Notes under the pieces: model-generated
What the model saw: only the letters and a program-made list of their open reading frames with translations
Database searches by the model: none
What the model was told of the DNA's origin: nothing
Assembly: GCF_026343335.1 (NCBI RefSeq)
Contig: NZ_JAPELX010000001.1
Location: 3,100,001 to 3,164,000 of the forward strand
Length of the DNA: 64,000 bases
From: Streptomyces sp. NBC_00078
GTDB taxonomy: Bacteria; Actinomycetota; Actinomycetes; Streptomycetales; Streptomycetaceae
Direction: 5' to 3'
Program-made: the position numbers and the translations under genes
Shown here: in pieces, positions 18,192 through 29,377 of the stretch
Layout of the letters: each line of letters opens with the position of its first letter
How positions within the stretch are numbered: position 1 is the stretch's first letter

Positions 18192-18920
18192 TCACCCGCA
18201 GGGGAGGCCGGCCGACTCGGGCAGCGCCCGGGTGAGCCCGGCGCGCTCGCGGGCGATGGAGTCCTCGCCGACGAGCACGTGGTCCGGGGTGACGGCGTGC
18301 TGCGGGACGGCCACCAGGATGTGGTCGCCCTTGTGCAGGGCCTTCTGGAGAGCGCCCTCGTCGATCACGAGGGTGAGCTGCTTCTCGGCCTTCTCCGGCT
18401 TGTACGAGCGGGTCACGTGCAGCGTGACCCGCTCCTGCTCGGCGGCTCCGGGCAGCTGCTCGACGTCCGTCACCTCGCCCTCGGCGACCAGACGGGTGCA
18501 GGCGAGGTAGCCGGGGCTGTCGAAGGCGGAGCCGGCCTTGGAGCCCGCGGCCTGGTCGGCGCTCGCGCTGGAGCCCGAGTCGGAGGCCCCGCCGCCGACC
18601 TGCCCAAGCAGCCACACCATGCCCGACAGCGCGCCCGCGACCGCGACGGTGCCGAGGGCGAACCTGCGCGCCGGACGCCAGTTCCGCGGCGCCCGTACCA
18701 CCGGAGCGGGTTCCTCCAGCGGCCGCGCGTCCACGGCCAGCGCGCCGGCGACGATCCCGAGCTGCTCCCGCAGCAGTGCCACATCGGCCCTCGCCCTGCG
18801 GTGTTCAGCCATGAACGCGGCGTCGTCGCGGGCCTCGTCCGGAAGCTCCTCGCCGGTGATCGCGGCCATCAGCGCATCGGTGCCGTCGTACATGTCGTGC
18901 GTCTCGTGTTCGGCGGTCAT
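18192..18920 (-). CDS. Putative membrane anti-sigma factor
   Basis: A 242-residue protein with one membrane segment near residues 92-112 (ALGTVAVAGALSGMVWLLG) between a charged cytoplasmic N-terminus and an extracytoplasmic C-terminus. It directly follows the ECF sigma gene with 1 base between stop and ATG, the usual place for a cognate anti-sigma. The N-terminal half has no HxxxCxxC zinc motif. The external part (YLACTRLVAEGEVTDVEQLP) contains one or two cysteines. The role is inferred from position and topology. Confidence 0.75.
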   Translation of the reverse strand: MTAEHETHDMYDGTDALMAAITGEELPDEARDDAAFMAEHRRARADVALLREQLGIVAGALAVDARPLEEPAPVVRAPRNWRPARRFALGTVAVAGALSGMVWLLGQVGGGASDSGSSASADQAAGSKAGSAFDSPGYLACTRLVAEGEVTDVEQLPGAAEQERVTLHVTRSYKPEKAEKQLTLVIDEGALQKALHKGDHILVAVPQHAVTPDHVLVGEDSIARERAGLTRALPESAGLPCG

Positions 18921-18921
18921 C

Positions 18922-21282
<2,361 letters not shown>

Positions 21283-21457
21283 GGGTCCCAGGCTGCCGCG
21301 GGCGCGCGCTGATGACTGGCGGGATTCGGACGCGGTGTTCTCACCCGGCCCGTCCGGGGGTGTGCAGGCCAGGGGACTCATCGGGAAAACCCTCGTCGCC
21401 CTCCCCACGGTCACGTGGAAGGATGGCGCAACCCACACAGAACGAGGAGATGACCGC

Positions 21458-24037
21458 GTGCCTGGCACAAACCTGACTCGCGAAGAGGCGCAGCAGCGGG
21501 CGAAGCTGCTCACCGTTGACTCGTACGAGATCGATCTCGACCTCTCCGGCGCGCAGGAGGGCGGCACCTACCGGTCCGTGACCACGGTGCGTTTCGACGT
21601 GGCCGAGAACGGCGCCGCGTCCTTCATCGACCTGGTGGCCCCCACCGTCCACGAGGTGACGCTCAACGGCGACGCGCTCGACCCCGCGGAGGTCTTCAAG
21701 GACTCGCGCATCGCCCTCCCGGGGCTGCTCCAGGGCCGCAACATCGTGCGGGTCGTCGCCGACTGCGCCTACACCAACACCGGTGAGGGCCTGCACCGCT
21801 TCGTCGACCCCGTCGACCAACAGGCTTATCTCTACACCCAGTTCGAGGTCCCGGACGCCCGCCGCGTGTTCGCGTCCTTCGAGCAGCCCGACCTGAAGGC
21901 GACCTTCCAGTTCACGGTGAAGGCACCCACCGGCTGGACCGTCATCTCCAACTCGCCGACGCCCGAGCCCAAGGACGACACCTGGGCCTTCGAGCCGACG
22001 CCGCGGATCTCGTCGTACATCACGGCGCTCATCGTCGGCCCGTACCACTCGGTCCACAGCGTGTACGAGAAGGACGGGCAGTCCGTCCCGCTCGGCATCT
22101 ACTGCCGGCCCTCGCTCGCCGAGTTCCTCGACTCCGACGCGATCTTCGAGGTCACGCGGCAGGGCTTCGAGTGGTTCCAGGAGAAGTTCGACTACGCGTA
22201 CCCGTTCAAGAAGTACGACCAGCTGTTCGTGCCGGAGTTCAACGCGGGCGCGATGGAGAACGCCGGTGCGGTGACCATCCGCGACCAGTACGTCTTCCGC
22301 TCCAAGGTCACCGACGCGTCGTACGAGCTGCGCGCCGAGACGATCCTGCACGAGCTGGCCCACATGTGGTTCGGCGACCTGGTCACCATGGAGTGGTGGA
22401 ACGACCTGTGGCTGAACGAGTCGTTCGCCACCTACACCTCCATCGCCTGCCAGGCGTACCACCCGGAGTCCCGCTGGCCGCACTCCTGGACCACCTTCGC
22501 CAACTCCATGAAGACGTGGGCCTACCGGCAGGACCAGCTGCCCTCGACCCACCCGATCATGGCCGAGATCAACGACCTCGACGACGTGCTCGTCAACTTC
22601 GACGGCATCACCTACGCCAAGGGCGCGAGCGTCCTGAAGCAGCTCGTGGCGTACGTCGGCATGGACGAGTTCTTCGCGGGCGTGCAGGCGTACTTCAAGC
22701 GTCACGCCTTCGGCAACACGCGCCTGTCCGACCTGCTGGGCGCGCTGGAGGAGACCTCCGGCCGTGACCTGGGGACCTGGTCCCAGAAGTGGCTGCAGAC
22801 CGCCGGGATCAACGTCCTGCGCCCGGAGATCGAGACAGACGGTGAAGGCGGGGCGGGCGTCATCACCTCCTTCGCGATCCGTCAGGAGGCCCCCGCCCTG
22901 CCCGCCGGCGCGAAGGGCGCGCCCACCCTGCGCCCGCACCGTATCGCCGTCGGCCTGTACGAACTCGACGCCGAGAGCGGCAAGCTGGTGCGCGACGAGC
23001 GGGTCGAACTGGACGTGGACGGCGAGTCGACCGCCGTACCGCAGCTGGTCGGCAAGCACCGCCCCGCCGTCGTCCTGCTCAACGACGACGACCTGTCGTA
23101 CGCCAAGGTCCGGCTGGACGAGGAGTCCCTCGCGTTCGTCACCGAGCACCTCGGGGATTTCGAGTCGTCGCTCCCTCGCGCCCTGTGCTGGGCCTCGGCC
23201 TGGGACATGACGAGGGACGCGGAGCTGGCGACCCGTGACTACCTCTCCCTCGTCCTGTCGGGCATCGGCAAGGAGTCCGACATCGGTGTCGTGCAGTCGC
23301 TGCACCGCCAGGTGAAGCTGGCCATCGACCTGTACGCCGACCCGGCGACCCGCGAGGCCCTGCTGAACCGGTGGACCGACGCCACGCTCGCCCACCTGCG
23401 CACGTCCGCACCGGGCAGCGACCACCAGCTGGCCTGGGCGCGGGCGTTCGCGGCGACGGCCCGCACGCCGGAGCAGCTGGACCTGCTGGATTCCCTGCTC
23501 GAAGGCGCGCATACGATCGAGGGCCTGGCCGTCGACACCGAGCTGCGCTGGGCGTTCGTGCAGCGGCTCGCGGCGGTCGGCCGCTACGACGAGACGGAGA
23601 TCGCCGGCGAGTACGAGCGGGACAGGACGGCCGCCGGTGAGCGCCATGCCGCCAGTGCCCGTGCCGCCCGGCCGACGGAAGAGGCCAAGGCGGAGGTGTG
23701 GGCGCAGGTCGTCGAGTCCGACAAGCTGCCGAACGCCGTCCAGGAGGCCGTCATCGGCGGTTTCGTCCAGACCGACCAGCGTGAGCTGCTCGCCCCGTAC
23801 GCCGAGAAGTACTTCGAGGTGGTCAAGGGCGTCTGGGACTCCCGCTCGCACGAGATCGCCCAGCAGATCGCGGTCGGCCTCTACCCGGCCGTCCAGGTCT
23901 CGCAGGAGACGCTGGACCTGACGGACGCCTGGCTGGCCTCCGCCGAGCCGGGCGCGGCCCTGCGCCGCCTGGTCTCCGAGTCCCGCTCGGGCGTGGAGCG
24001 CGCGCTGAAGGCACAGGCGGCCGACGCGCGGGCGTAG
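21458..24037 (+). CDS. pepN: Aminopeptidase N (M1 zinc metallopeptidase), second copy
   Basis: An 859-residue M1 aminopeptidase, the same predicted length as the copy at 8955. GAMEN is near residue 263 and the zinc site HELAHMWFGD near 296, with the third Glu in LNESFATY. Segments such as FDGITYAKGASVLKQLVAY are identical in both copies. The start is GTG 21458, with GAGGAG 8 bases upstream; it gives PGTNLTREEAQ, matching the other copy. This is probably the main housekeeping enzyme, but that is a guess. Confidence 0.95.
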   Translation: MPGTNLTREEAQQRAKLLTVDSYEIDLDLSGAQEGGTYRSVTTVRFDVAENGAASFIDLVAPTVHEVTLNGDALDPAEVFKDSRIALPGLLQGRNIVRVVADCAYTNTGEGLHRFVDPVDQQAYLYTQFEVPDARRVFASFEQPDLKATFQFTVKAPTGWTVISNSPTPEPKDDTWAFEPTPRISSYITALIVGPYHSVHSVYEKDGQSVPLGIYCRPSLAEFLDSDAIFEVTRQGFEWFQEKFDYAYPFKKYDQLFVPEFNAGAMENAGAVTIRDQYVFRSKVTDASYELRAETILHELAHMWFGDLVTMEWWNDLWLNESFATYTSIACQAYHPESRWPHSWTTFANSMKTWAYRQDQLPSTHPIMAEINDLDDVLVNFDGITYAKGASVLKQLVAYVGMDEFFAGVQAYFKRHAFGNTRLSDLLGALEETSGRDLGTWSQKWLQTAGINVLRPEIETDGEGGAGVITSFAIRQEAPALPAGAKGAPTLRPHRIAVGLYELDAESGKLVRDERVELDVDGESTAVPQLVGKHRPAVVLLNDDDLSYAKVRLDEESLAFVTEHLGDFESSLPRALCWASAWDMTRDAELATRDYLSLVLSGIGKESDIGVVQSLHRQVKLAIDLYADPATREALLNRWTDATLAHLRTSAPGSDHQLAWARAFAATARTPEQLDLLDSLLEGAHTIEGLAVDTELRWAFVQRLAAVGRYDETEIAGEYERDRTAAGERHAASARAARPTEEAKAEVWAQVVESDKLPNAVQEAVIGGFVQTDQRELLAPYAEKYFEVVKGVWDSRSHEIAQQIAVGLYPAVQVSQETLDLTDAWLASAEPGAALRRLVSESRSGVERALKAQAADARA

Positions 24038-24054
24038 TCGTCGATACGAGCAGC

Positions 24055-24086
24055 AGGGCGCCCGGTGTCGTACCGGGCGCCCTTTC
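24055..24086. terminator. Bidirectional hairpin terminator
   Basis: AGGGCGCCCGGT (24055-24066) pairs perfectly with ACCGGGCGCCCT (24072-24083) around a 5-base loop, followed by TTC. It sits between the convergent pepN and SDR genes. Confidence 0.85.
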
Positions 24087-24098
24087 TCGTCGCCGGAC

Positions 24099-24857
24099 TC
24101 AGCGCACGACCATGCCGCCGGTCACGTTGACGAAGGTGCCGGTGATGCCGGCCGCGTGGTCGGAGGCGAGGAAGACGGCCGTGGCGGCGACCTCGGCGAG
24201 GGTGGGGTTGCGGCGGGTCATGCGCATCCCGGCGAGCTGGTCGATGATGCCCTGCACGGCGGCGGCGTCGATGGCCGGGTTGACCGCGGAGAGCTTCTCG
24301 ACGGTGAAGGTCTCGGGCACTCCGGCCGCCCACAGGCCGACGGCCCGCACCCCGCGCGGGCCGCACTCCACCGCGAGGTTGCGGACGAGCGTGTCGATGG
24401 CGGCGTCGGCGGGCCCTGTGCCGCCCATCATCGGACTGCCGTGCGCGGAACCGCTGTTGAGGGTGAGGATCACGCCCGAGCCGCGTTCGGCCATCCGGCG
24501 GGCGGCGCCGCGGGCGGTGATGAAGTTGGCGCGGGTGCCGTCGACGACGGGCCGCAGGAAGTCGTCCACGGGCATCTCGGTGAGCGGGGCGCCCTGCACG
24601 TCGCCGCGTGTGACGAGGTTGAAGGAGATGTCGACGTCGCCGACGCGGGCGAGATGCTCCTCCACGGCCGCCTCGTCGAGGGCGTCCACCACGGCGACCT
24701 CGGCGTCCTTGATGTCGTCGGCCACCGTCTGAAGCGTCTTGCGGGTGCGCCCGACGAGGTGCACGCGGGCGCCCTCGGCCGCGAAGGCGCGGGCGACCGC
24801 CCCGCCGATCGATCCGCCTGCGCCGTAGACGATCGCGGTCTTGTCGGTGAGCAGCAT
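24099..24857 (-). CDS. Atypical short-chain dehydrogenase/reductase
   Basis: A 252-residue SDR. The cofactor motif is intact (GAGGSIGGAVARAFA, residues 11-25), with LVGRTRKTL favouring NADP. A Ser-rich segment (LTLNSGSAHGSPMMGG) sits where the catalytic Ser is expected. The usual YxxxK is not seen; the region reads GPADAAIDTLVRNLAVECG. It may therefore be non-reductive or use other residues. It lies just downstream of the fused ECF sigma gene on the same strand, a common pairing for SnoaL-type sigma factors. Confidence 0.8.
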   Translation of the reverse strand: MLLTDKTAIVYGAGGSIGGAVARAFAAEGARVHLVGRTRKTLQTVADDIKDAEVAVVDALDEAAVEEHLARVGDVDISFNLVTRGDVQGAPLTEMPVDDFLRPVVDGTRANFITARGAARRMAERGSGVILTLNSGSAHGSPMMGGTGPADAAIDTLVRNLAVECGPRGVRAVGLWAAGVPETFTVEKLSAVNPAIDAAAVQGIIDQLAGMRMTRRNPTLAEVAATAVFLASDHAAGITGTFVNVTGGMVVR

Positions 24858-24937
24858 TGGGAATCTCCTTCGGAGGTGTTCCGTATCGGTCGGTCATACA
24901 GACGCAACGCACCCCGGCCGCTCATCGGTCGGCGGGG

Positions 24938-26341
24938 TCACAGGCGCAGCGGCAGGCCGAAGGCCGGAAAGAGATGCGGTTCGAAGGACACGACCTCCAC
25001 GACGCGGTCGTCGCCGTCGAAGCGGAGGACGTCGAGGACCTGGGCACGGTAGACGTTCGTTCCCGGCCTGCGGACGTAACCGCCCGCCGCCAGCTGGCCG
25101 TTGGCGCGGGCGGGCAGGTGGCGCCAGTGCCCGAAGAACATGGGGGACGCCGGGTCGAGGGTCGGGCGCAGAAACTCGACGAGGGCGTCGCGGCCCGTGA
25201 ACCAGAACGGGTTCGGCGGCATGGTGAGGGTGACGTCCTTGCTCAGCAGGTCGGTCATCGCCGCGAAGTCGAGCCGCTCCGCGGCGGCCATGTACCGCTG
25301 CAGGACGGCGCGCTGGGCCTCGGTGGGCTCGGTGGCGGTCCAGTCGGCGCGCCGGCGGGGCAGGTGGTCGCGGAGGGTGGGGCGGGCCCGCTGTAGGGCG
25401 CTGTTGGCGGAGGCCACGGTCAGGTCGAGGGCCTCGGCGGTCTCGGCCGCCGTCAGGCCGAGCACGTCCCGCAGGATCAGCACGGCGCGCTGGCGGGGCG
25501 GCAGATGCTGGATGGCGGCGAGGAAGACCAGCTCCAGGGTCTCGCGGGAGACGGCGGCGATGTCCGGACGGTCCTCGTCGGCGGTGGGCAGCTCGTCGTC
25601 GGGGTAGGGCTGCAGCCAGGTGACCCGGGCGGGTGGTTCGCCGGTGCCGTGGTTCATGCCGGGAACCGGTTCGTAGCGCTGTGGGCGGCGGGCGGTGCGG
25701 CGCTGGAAGTCGAGGCAGGCGTTGGTGGCGATGCGGTACAGCCAGGTGCGTGCGCCGGCCCGCCCCTCGAAGCCGTCCCGGGCCCGCCAGGCCCGCAGGA
25801 ACGTCTCCTGCACGAGGTCCTCGGCGTCGTCGTAGGAGCCCGTCATGCGGTAGCAGTGCACCTGGATCTCGCGCCGGTGGGACTCGGTGAGGGCGGCGAA
25901 GTCGGCTTCGGTGAGGAGGGATTCGGGGCGGGAGCGTTCCGTAACGGGGTCCGGTGTGACGGATTCCTTCGCCGTGTCCCGGGATGCCTTCGCCGTGTCC
26001 TGGGCCACTTCCGCCGTCTCCCGGGACACGTTCGCCGTGTCCCGGGCCAGTCGTGCCACCCGCCGCAGCCGTGCCACGGACGACGAGAGTTCGGTCGCTC
26101 CCGAGTACAGGACCGAGGGAGGCTGCGGTGCCAGCTCCTTCACCTGCCGGGCGATGTCCTCGATCAGGCCGTCCACTCCGGCAGCTCCGGCCGCTCCCGC
26201 CGCTCCGGACTGATCGAGGTCGTGCCGCTTGCGGTACGCCTTCTGCCGGCAGGCGGCCGTGCAGTACACCGAGCTGCGGCCCGTGCGGCCGGCCCGGGCG
26301 GGAAGCGGTTTGCCACAGCTGGCACAGACCTGGGCGACCAC
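24938..26341 (-). CDS. ECF sigma factor with N-terminal zinc finger and C-terminal SnoaL domain
   Basis: A 467-residue fusion. Residues 1-35 hold a zinc-binding finger (CASCGKPLP ... YCTAACRQKAYRKR). Residues about 85-125 are a helical linker with four 7-residue repeats of the xDTA type. Then come sigma region 2 (REIQVHCYRMTGSYDDAED), the WLQPYPDDELP segment typical of TIGR02960-like sigma factors, region 4 (LPPRQRAVLILRDVLG), and a SnoaL-like regulatory domain at the C-terminus (residues about 330-467). GTG 26341 has GGAGG 6 bases upstream. SnoaL domains in such factors modulate sigma activity. Confidence 0.85.
   Translation of the reverse strand: MVAQVCASCGKPLPARAGRTGRSSVYCTAACRQKAYRKRHDLDQSGAAGAAGAAGVDGLIEDIARQVKELAPQPPSVLYSGATELSSSVARLRRVARLARDTANVSRETAEVAQDTAKASRDTAKESVTPDPVTERSRPESLLTEADFAALTESHRREIQVHCYRMTGSYDDAEDLVQETFLRAWRARDGFEGRAGARTWLYRIATNACLDFQRRTARRPQRYEPVPGMNHGTGEPPARVTWLQPYPDDELPTADEDRPDIAAVSRETLELVFLAAIQHLPPRQRAVLILRDVLGLTAAETAEALDLTVASANSALQRARPTLRDHLPRRRADWTATEPTEAQRAVLQRYMAAAERLDFAAMTDLLSKDVTLTMPPNPFWFTGRDALVEFLRPTLDPASPMFFGHWRHLPARANGQLAAGGYVRRPGTNVYRAQVLDVLRFDGDDRVVEVVSFEPHLFPAFGLPLRL
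25966..26049 (-). repeat. Four 21-bp tandem repeats inside the fused sigma gene
   Basis: Four units of about 21 bp, core TTCGCCGTGTCCCGGG, run from 25966 to 26049. On the coding strand they give ARDTANV, SRETAEV, AQDTAKA and SRDTAKE, a heptad-like helical linker between the zinc finger and the sigma domains. Confidence 0.8.
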
Positions 26342-26390
26342 GGGCACCTCCGGAAGTCCGGGCTTTGCGTCACGCGGGGACGGTGTGACG

Positions 26391-27335
26391 CTATCGCGAG
26401 TCGGTGCCCGTGATGCGGGTCCGGACCGACTTCTCGGTGAGGCCCTCGGCAACAGTCCGCAACACCTCCAGCACCCGCCCCACCGCCGCCCCCTCCTCGG
26501 CGCCCTTGCGTACGGCCGCCACCACGTGCCGTCGCGGCCGGTCCGCCGACAGTTCCCGCATCACCACGCCCTCCCTGCCCACAACCGCCATGCGCGGTAC
26601 GAGCGCGACCCCCATCCCGGCCTCGACCATCGCCAGGATCGCCGTCCACCCGGCCGCCGAATGCGCCTGGACGGGGCTGAAGCCGGCCGCCTCGCAGGCC
26701 CCGCGCGTGATGTCCGACCAGGGCCCGCTCCCGCCGAAGATCCACCGCTCCCCGGCGAGACCGGCGAGCCGCAGCCCGTCCACGGCGGCGAGGGCGTGAT
26801 CGCGGGGCAGAGCGACGTCGAGCGGGTCGGCGAGCAGCGGGACGCGGGTGAAGCGGGGGCCGGCCGCCGTCGGGGCCTGTGCGGCGAGGGACAGCGCGAG
26901 GTCGACGTCCCCGGCGGCCAGCAGCTCGTACGCCTCCCCGGCCTCCGCCTCCCGCACCCGCACGCTCACCCCGGGGTGCGCGGTTCGGAGCGCCTTCACA
27001 GCCGGTACGACGAGGGCGGGTACGGCGGTGGAGAAGGCGCCGATCCGCACCTCGCCGACCTCACCGTGCGCGTAGGCCGTCAACTCGGCGTCGGCGCGCT
27101 CCAGTTGCTCGAACACCGCCTCGGCGTGCCCGAGCACCAGACGCGCCGCGTCCGTCAGCCGCACCCGCCGCCCGTGCGCCTCCAGCAACGGCACGCCGAG
27201 CTGCTTGGCCAGGTTGGTCAGCTGCTGCGACACCGCCGACGGCGTCATCCGCAGCGCCTCGGCCGTCGCGGTCACGGTCCCCCGCTCCCTGAGCGTCCGC
27301 AGGATCTGCAGTTTCCGGATGTCCCACTCGGCCAT
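26391..27335 (-). CDS. LysR-family transcriptional regulator
   Basis: A 314-residue regulator. The N-terminal winged helix (residues 5-65) has ALRMTPSAVSQQLTNLAKQL as recognition region, followed by the periplasmic-binding-like effector domain. ATG 27335 is 9 bases after the stop of the upstream EamA gene, so both belong to one minus-strand operon of two transporters and a regulator. It may control that operon. Confidence 0.9.
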   Translation of the reverse strand: MAEWDIRKLQILRTLRERGTVTATAEALRMTPSAVSQQLTNLAKQLGVPLLEAHGRRVRLTDAARLVLGHAEAVFEQLERADAELTAYAHGEVGEVRIGAFSTAVPALVVPAVKALRTAHPGVSVRVREAEAGEAYELLAAGDVDLALSLAAQAPTAAGPRFTRVPLLADPLDVALPRDHALAAVDGLRLAGLAGERWIFGGSGPWSDITRGACEAAGFSPVQAHSAAGWTAILAMVEAGMGVALVPRMAVVGREGVVMRELSADRPRRHVVAAVRKGAEEGAAVGRVLEVLRTVAEGLTEKSVRTRITGTDSR

Positions 27336-27344
27336 GGCGGCAAC

Positions 27345-28256
27345 CTATACGGCGGCGCCGAGCACCACTCCGCCGAGGATCAGCGACATGCACAGCAACC
27401 GTGCCGGGCCGAGCGTCTCGCCGAGCACGGCCCGGGACAGCAGGGCCACGCAGACCGGCTGAAGGTGGTAGACGGCTCCGGCCCGGGAAGGACCGACGAG
27501 CGCGATCGCCCTGTTCCAGGCGAAGAAGGCGACGGCCGAGGAGGCGATCCCGACGTAGAGCAGCGGAAGGACGGTGCCGGCCGTCGGCTGGAACCCGCCG
27601 TGGACGGCGAGGTCGGCCACGAAGGCGGGCAGCAGCATGACGTCGCCCAGCAGGAACGTGGTGAACAGGAGGGCCGCGCCGCCGAGTTCGGCCGGCCTGC
27701 GCCGCAGCACCGCGCTGTAGGAACCGAAGCAGCAGGCCGCGGCGATCATCCAGAGGTCACCCGGGGAGAAGCCGGCCCCGCCTCCCATGAGCAGCAGCAC
27801 ACCCCCGCACGCCGTCACCAGTCCGGCGACCCTGCGTGCCCCCAGCCGCACACCGCCCAGCCTCTCGAACACCGCCATCAGCACCGGCGAAGCAGCCATG
27901 ATCATGCCCATGCTGGCGGCCGGGACGGTCAGCCCCGCCTGGTTGACGAGGGTGTTGTAGACGCTCACGCCGAGGAGCGAGGCGAGCAGTACGAAGCCGA
28001 GATGACGTCGTATCAACTGCCGCTGCCGCCAGGCCTGCCGGGCTCCGAAGGGGGCGACGGCGACGAGCGCCACCAGCCAGCGCCAGAAGGCCTGCTGCAC
28101 CGGAGGGACGCTGTCGTGCAGGGCCCGGGAGGTGACGAAGCTGCCGGACCACACGACGGTGGCCAGCGCGGCGAACGCGAGCCCGCGGAGGGGGGCGTCG
28201 CGGGTGGCGGAGGAGGTCTCGGTCGTAGGGGCGGTCCGGTGCAGGACGGCGGCCAC
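27345..28256 (-). CDS. EamA/DMT-family transporter
   Basis: A 303-residue membrane protein with about ten helices arranged as two EamA repeats. The second repeat starts near DLWMIAAACCFGSYSAVL. Such proteins export amino acids or small metabolites. The start is GTG 28256 with AAAGGA 7 bases upstream. It follows another EamA gene by 35 bases and precedes the LysR gene. The two EamA proteins are clearly different in sequence. Substrate unknown. Confidence 0.85.
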   Translation of the reverse strand: MAAVLHRTAPTTETSSATRDAPLRGLAFAALATVVWSGSFVTSRALHDSVPPVQQAFWRWLVALVAVAPFGARQAWRQRQLIRRHLGFVLLASLLGVSVYNTLVNQAGLTVPAASMGMIMAASPVLMAVFERLGGVRLGARRVAGLVTACGGVLLLMGGGAGFSPGDLWMIAAACCFGSYSAVLRRRPAELGGAALLFTTFLLGDVMLLPAFVADLAVHGGFQPTAGTVLPLLYVGIASSAVAFFAWNRAIALVGPSRAGAVYHLQPVCVALLSRAVLGETLGPARLLCMSLILGGVVLGAAV

Positions 28257-28291
28257 AGATGTCCTTTCACTGATCGGGGATCCCGTTGGAT

Positions 28292-29230
28292 CTACCGTCG
28301 CAGCGCCGAACCTGTCACGTCCATCGAATGTTCTTGACCGGTATGTTCAGCTGAACTGAACGATTGGTGGGCCACCCTCGGCCGGATCTGCCCTGCCGCC
28401 GTCGCCCCGAAGGCCAGGGCCATGCCCGTCAGCTGGAGGGGTGTCAGTGCCTGGCCGAGGGCCGCCCAGCCGACGATCGCCGCGGTCAGCGGTGACAGCG
28501 GGCCGAGGAAGGTGACCTGTGTGGCGGTGAGCCGGCCGATGCCGCGGAACCAGAGCCAGTACGCGACCGCCGTATTGGCGAGGGCGAGATAGAGGTAGCC
28601 GCCGACGGCGCGACCGTCCAGCGCGGGCGGCGCACCCTCGACCAGCAGGGCGAGAGGCGCGATGAGCAGGCCGCCCGCGGTGAGCTGCCAGCCGGTGAGG
28701 GCGAGCGGGCCGACGCCCTCGGGTCGGCCCCATCGCTTGGTGAGCACCGTGCCGGTGGACATGGACGCGGTGGCGGCGAGGGCCGCCAGGACGCCCAGCC
28801 CGTCCAGCGCCCCGGCCGCCTTCAGTACGACGAGGCTGACACCGAAGGCCGCCGCGATCCCCGTGAGCAGGGTCCGCAGGGTCGGCCGCTCCCCCAGCAG
28901 CACCGCCGCGAGCCCGGCGACGAACAGCGGGCCGACCGATCCCACAACCGCCGCCATACCGCCGGGCAGCCGGTAGGCGGAGAGGAAGAGGAGGGGGAAG
29001 AAGGCGCCGATGTTGAGTGCACCGAGGACCGCGGCCTTCCACCACCAGGCGCCGCGCGGGAGGACACGGGTGATCGCGAGGAGCAGCAGGCCGGCGGGGA
29101 GAGCGCGCACCAGGCCGGTGAAGAGCGGGCGGTCGGGCGGCAGGAACTGGGTGGTGACGGCGTATGTGGTGCCCCAGGAGGCGGGGGCGAGGGTGGTGAG
29201 GGCTATGAGAGCGCTGCGGTTCGCGGGCAT
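28292..29230 (-). CDS. EamA/DMT-family transporter (YdcZ/RhaT-like drug/metabolite exporter)
   Basis: A 312-residue membrane protein with about ten helices and two EamA repeats (ALTTLAPASWGTTYAVTTQF at the start; LTKRWGRPEGVGPLALTGWQ near the second). A soluble 35-residue tail follows the last helix. It is the first gene of the operon and faces the MarR gene across a 147-base region holding a perfect 32-bp palindrome. MarR is therefore its probable repressor. Confidence 0.85.
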   Translation of the reverse strand: MPANRSALIALTTLAPASWGTTYAVTTQFLPPDRPLFTGLVRALPAGLLLLAITRVLPRGAWWWKAAVLGALNIGAFFPLLFLSAYRLPGGMAAVVGSVGPLFVAGLAAVLLGERPTLRTLLTGIAAAFGVSLVVLKAAGALDGLGVLAALAATASMSTGTVLTKRWGRPEGVGPLALTGWQLTAGGLLIAPLALLVEGAPPALDGRAVGGYLYLALANTAVAYWLWFRGIGRLTATQVTFLGPLSPLTAAIVGWAALGQALTPLQLTGMALAFGATAAGQIRPRVAHQSFSSAEHTGQEHSMDVTGSALRR

Positions 29231-29267
29231 GACGGGGACCCTTCCGCGACCTTTCGAAGTAGGTCGC

Positions 29268-29299
29268 CGGTAAGTAGCTTAGTCCTAAGCTACTTACCG
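29268..29299. promoter_or_regulatory. 32-bp perfect palindrome, probable MarR operator
   Basis: CGGTAAGTAGCTTAG (29268-29282) and its exact reverse complement CTAAGCTACTTACCG (29285-29299) are separated by 2 bases. It lies between the divergent EamA and MarR genes, 38 bases from the transporter start. Degenerate related half sites (AAGTTACT, AAGTCACTT) follow up to 29341. Confidence 0.8.
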
Positions 29300-29377
29300 T
29301 CAAGCCACTAGCTGCCAAGTTACTGAGCGCCAAGTCACTTTCTTGCGGGCGACCGGAACCGGACGGATACTCGCCGC

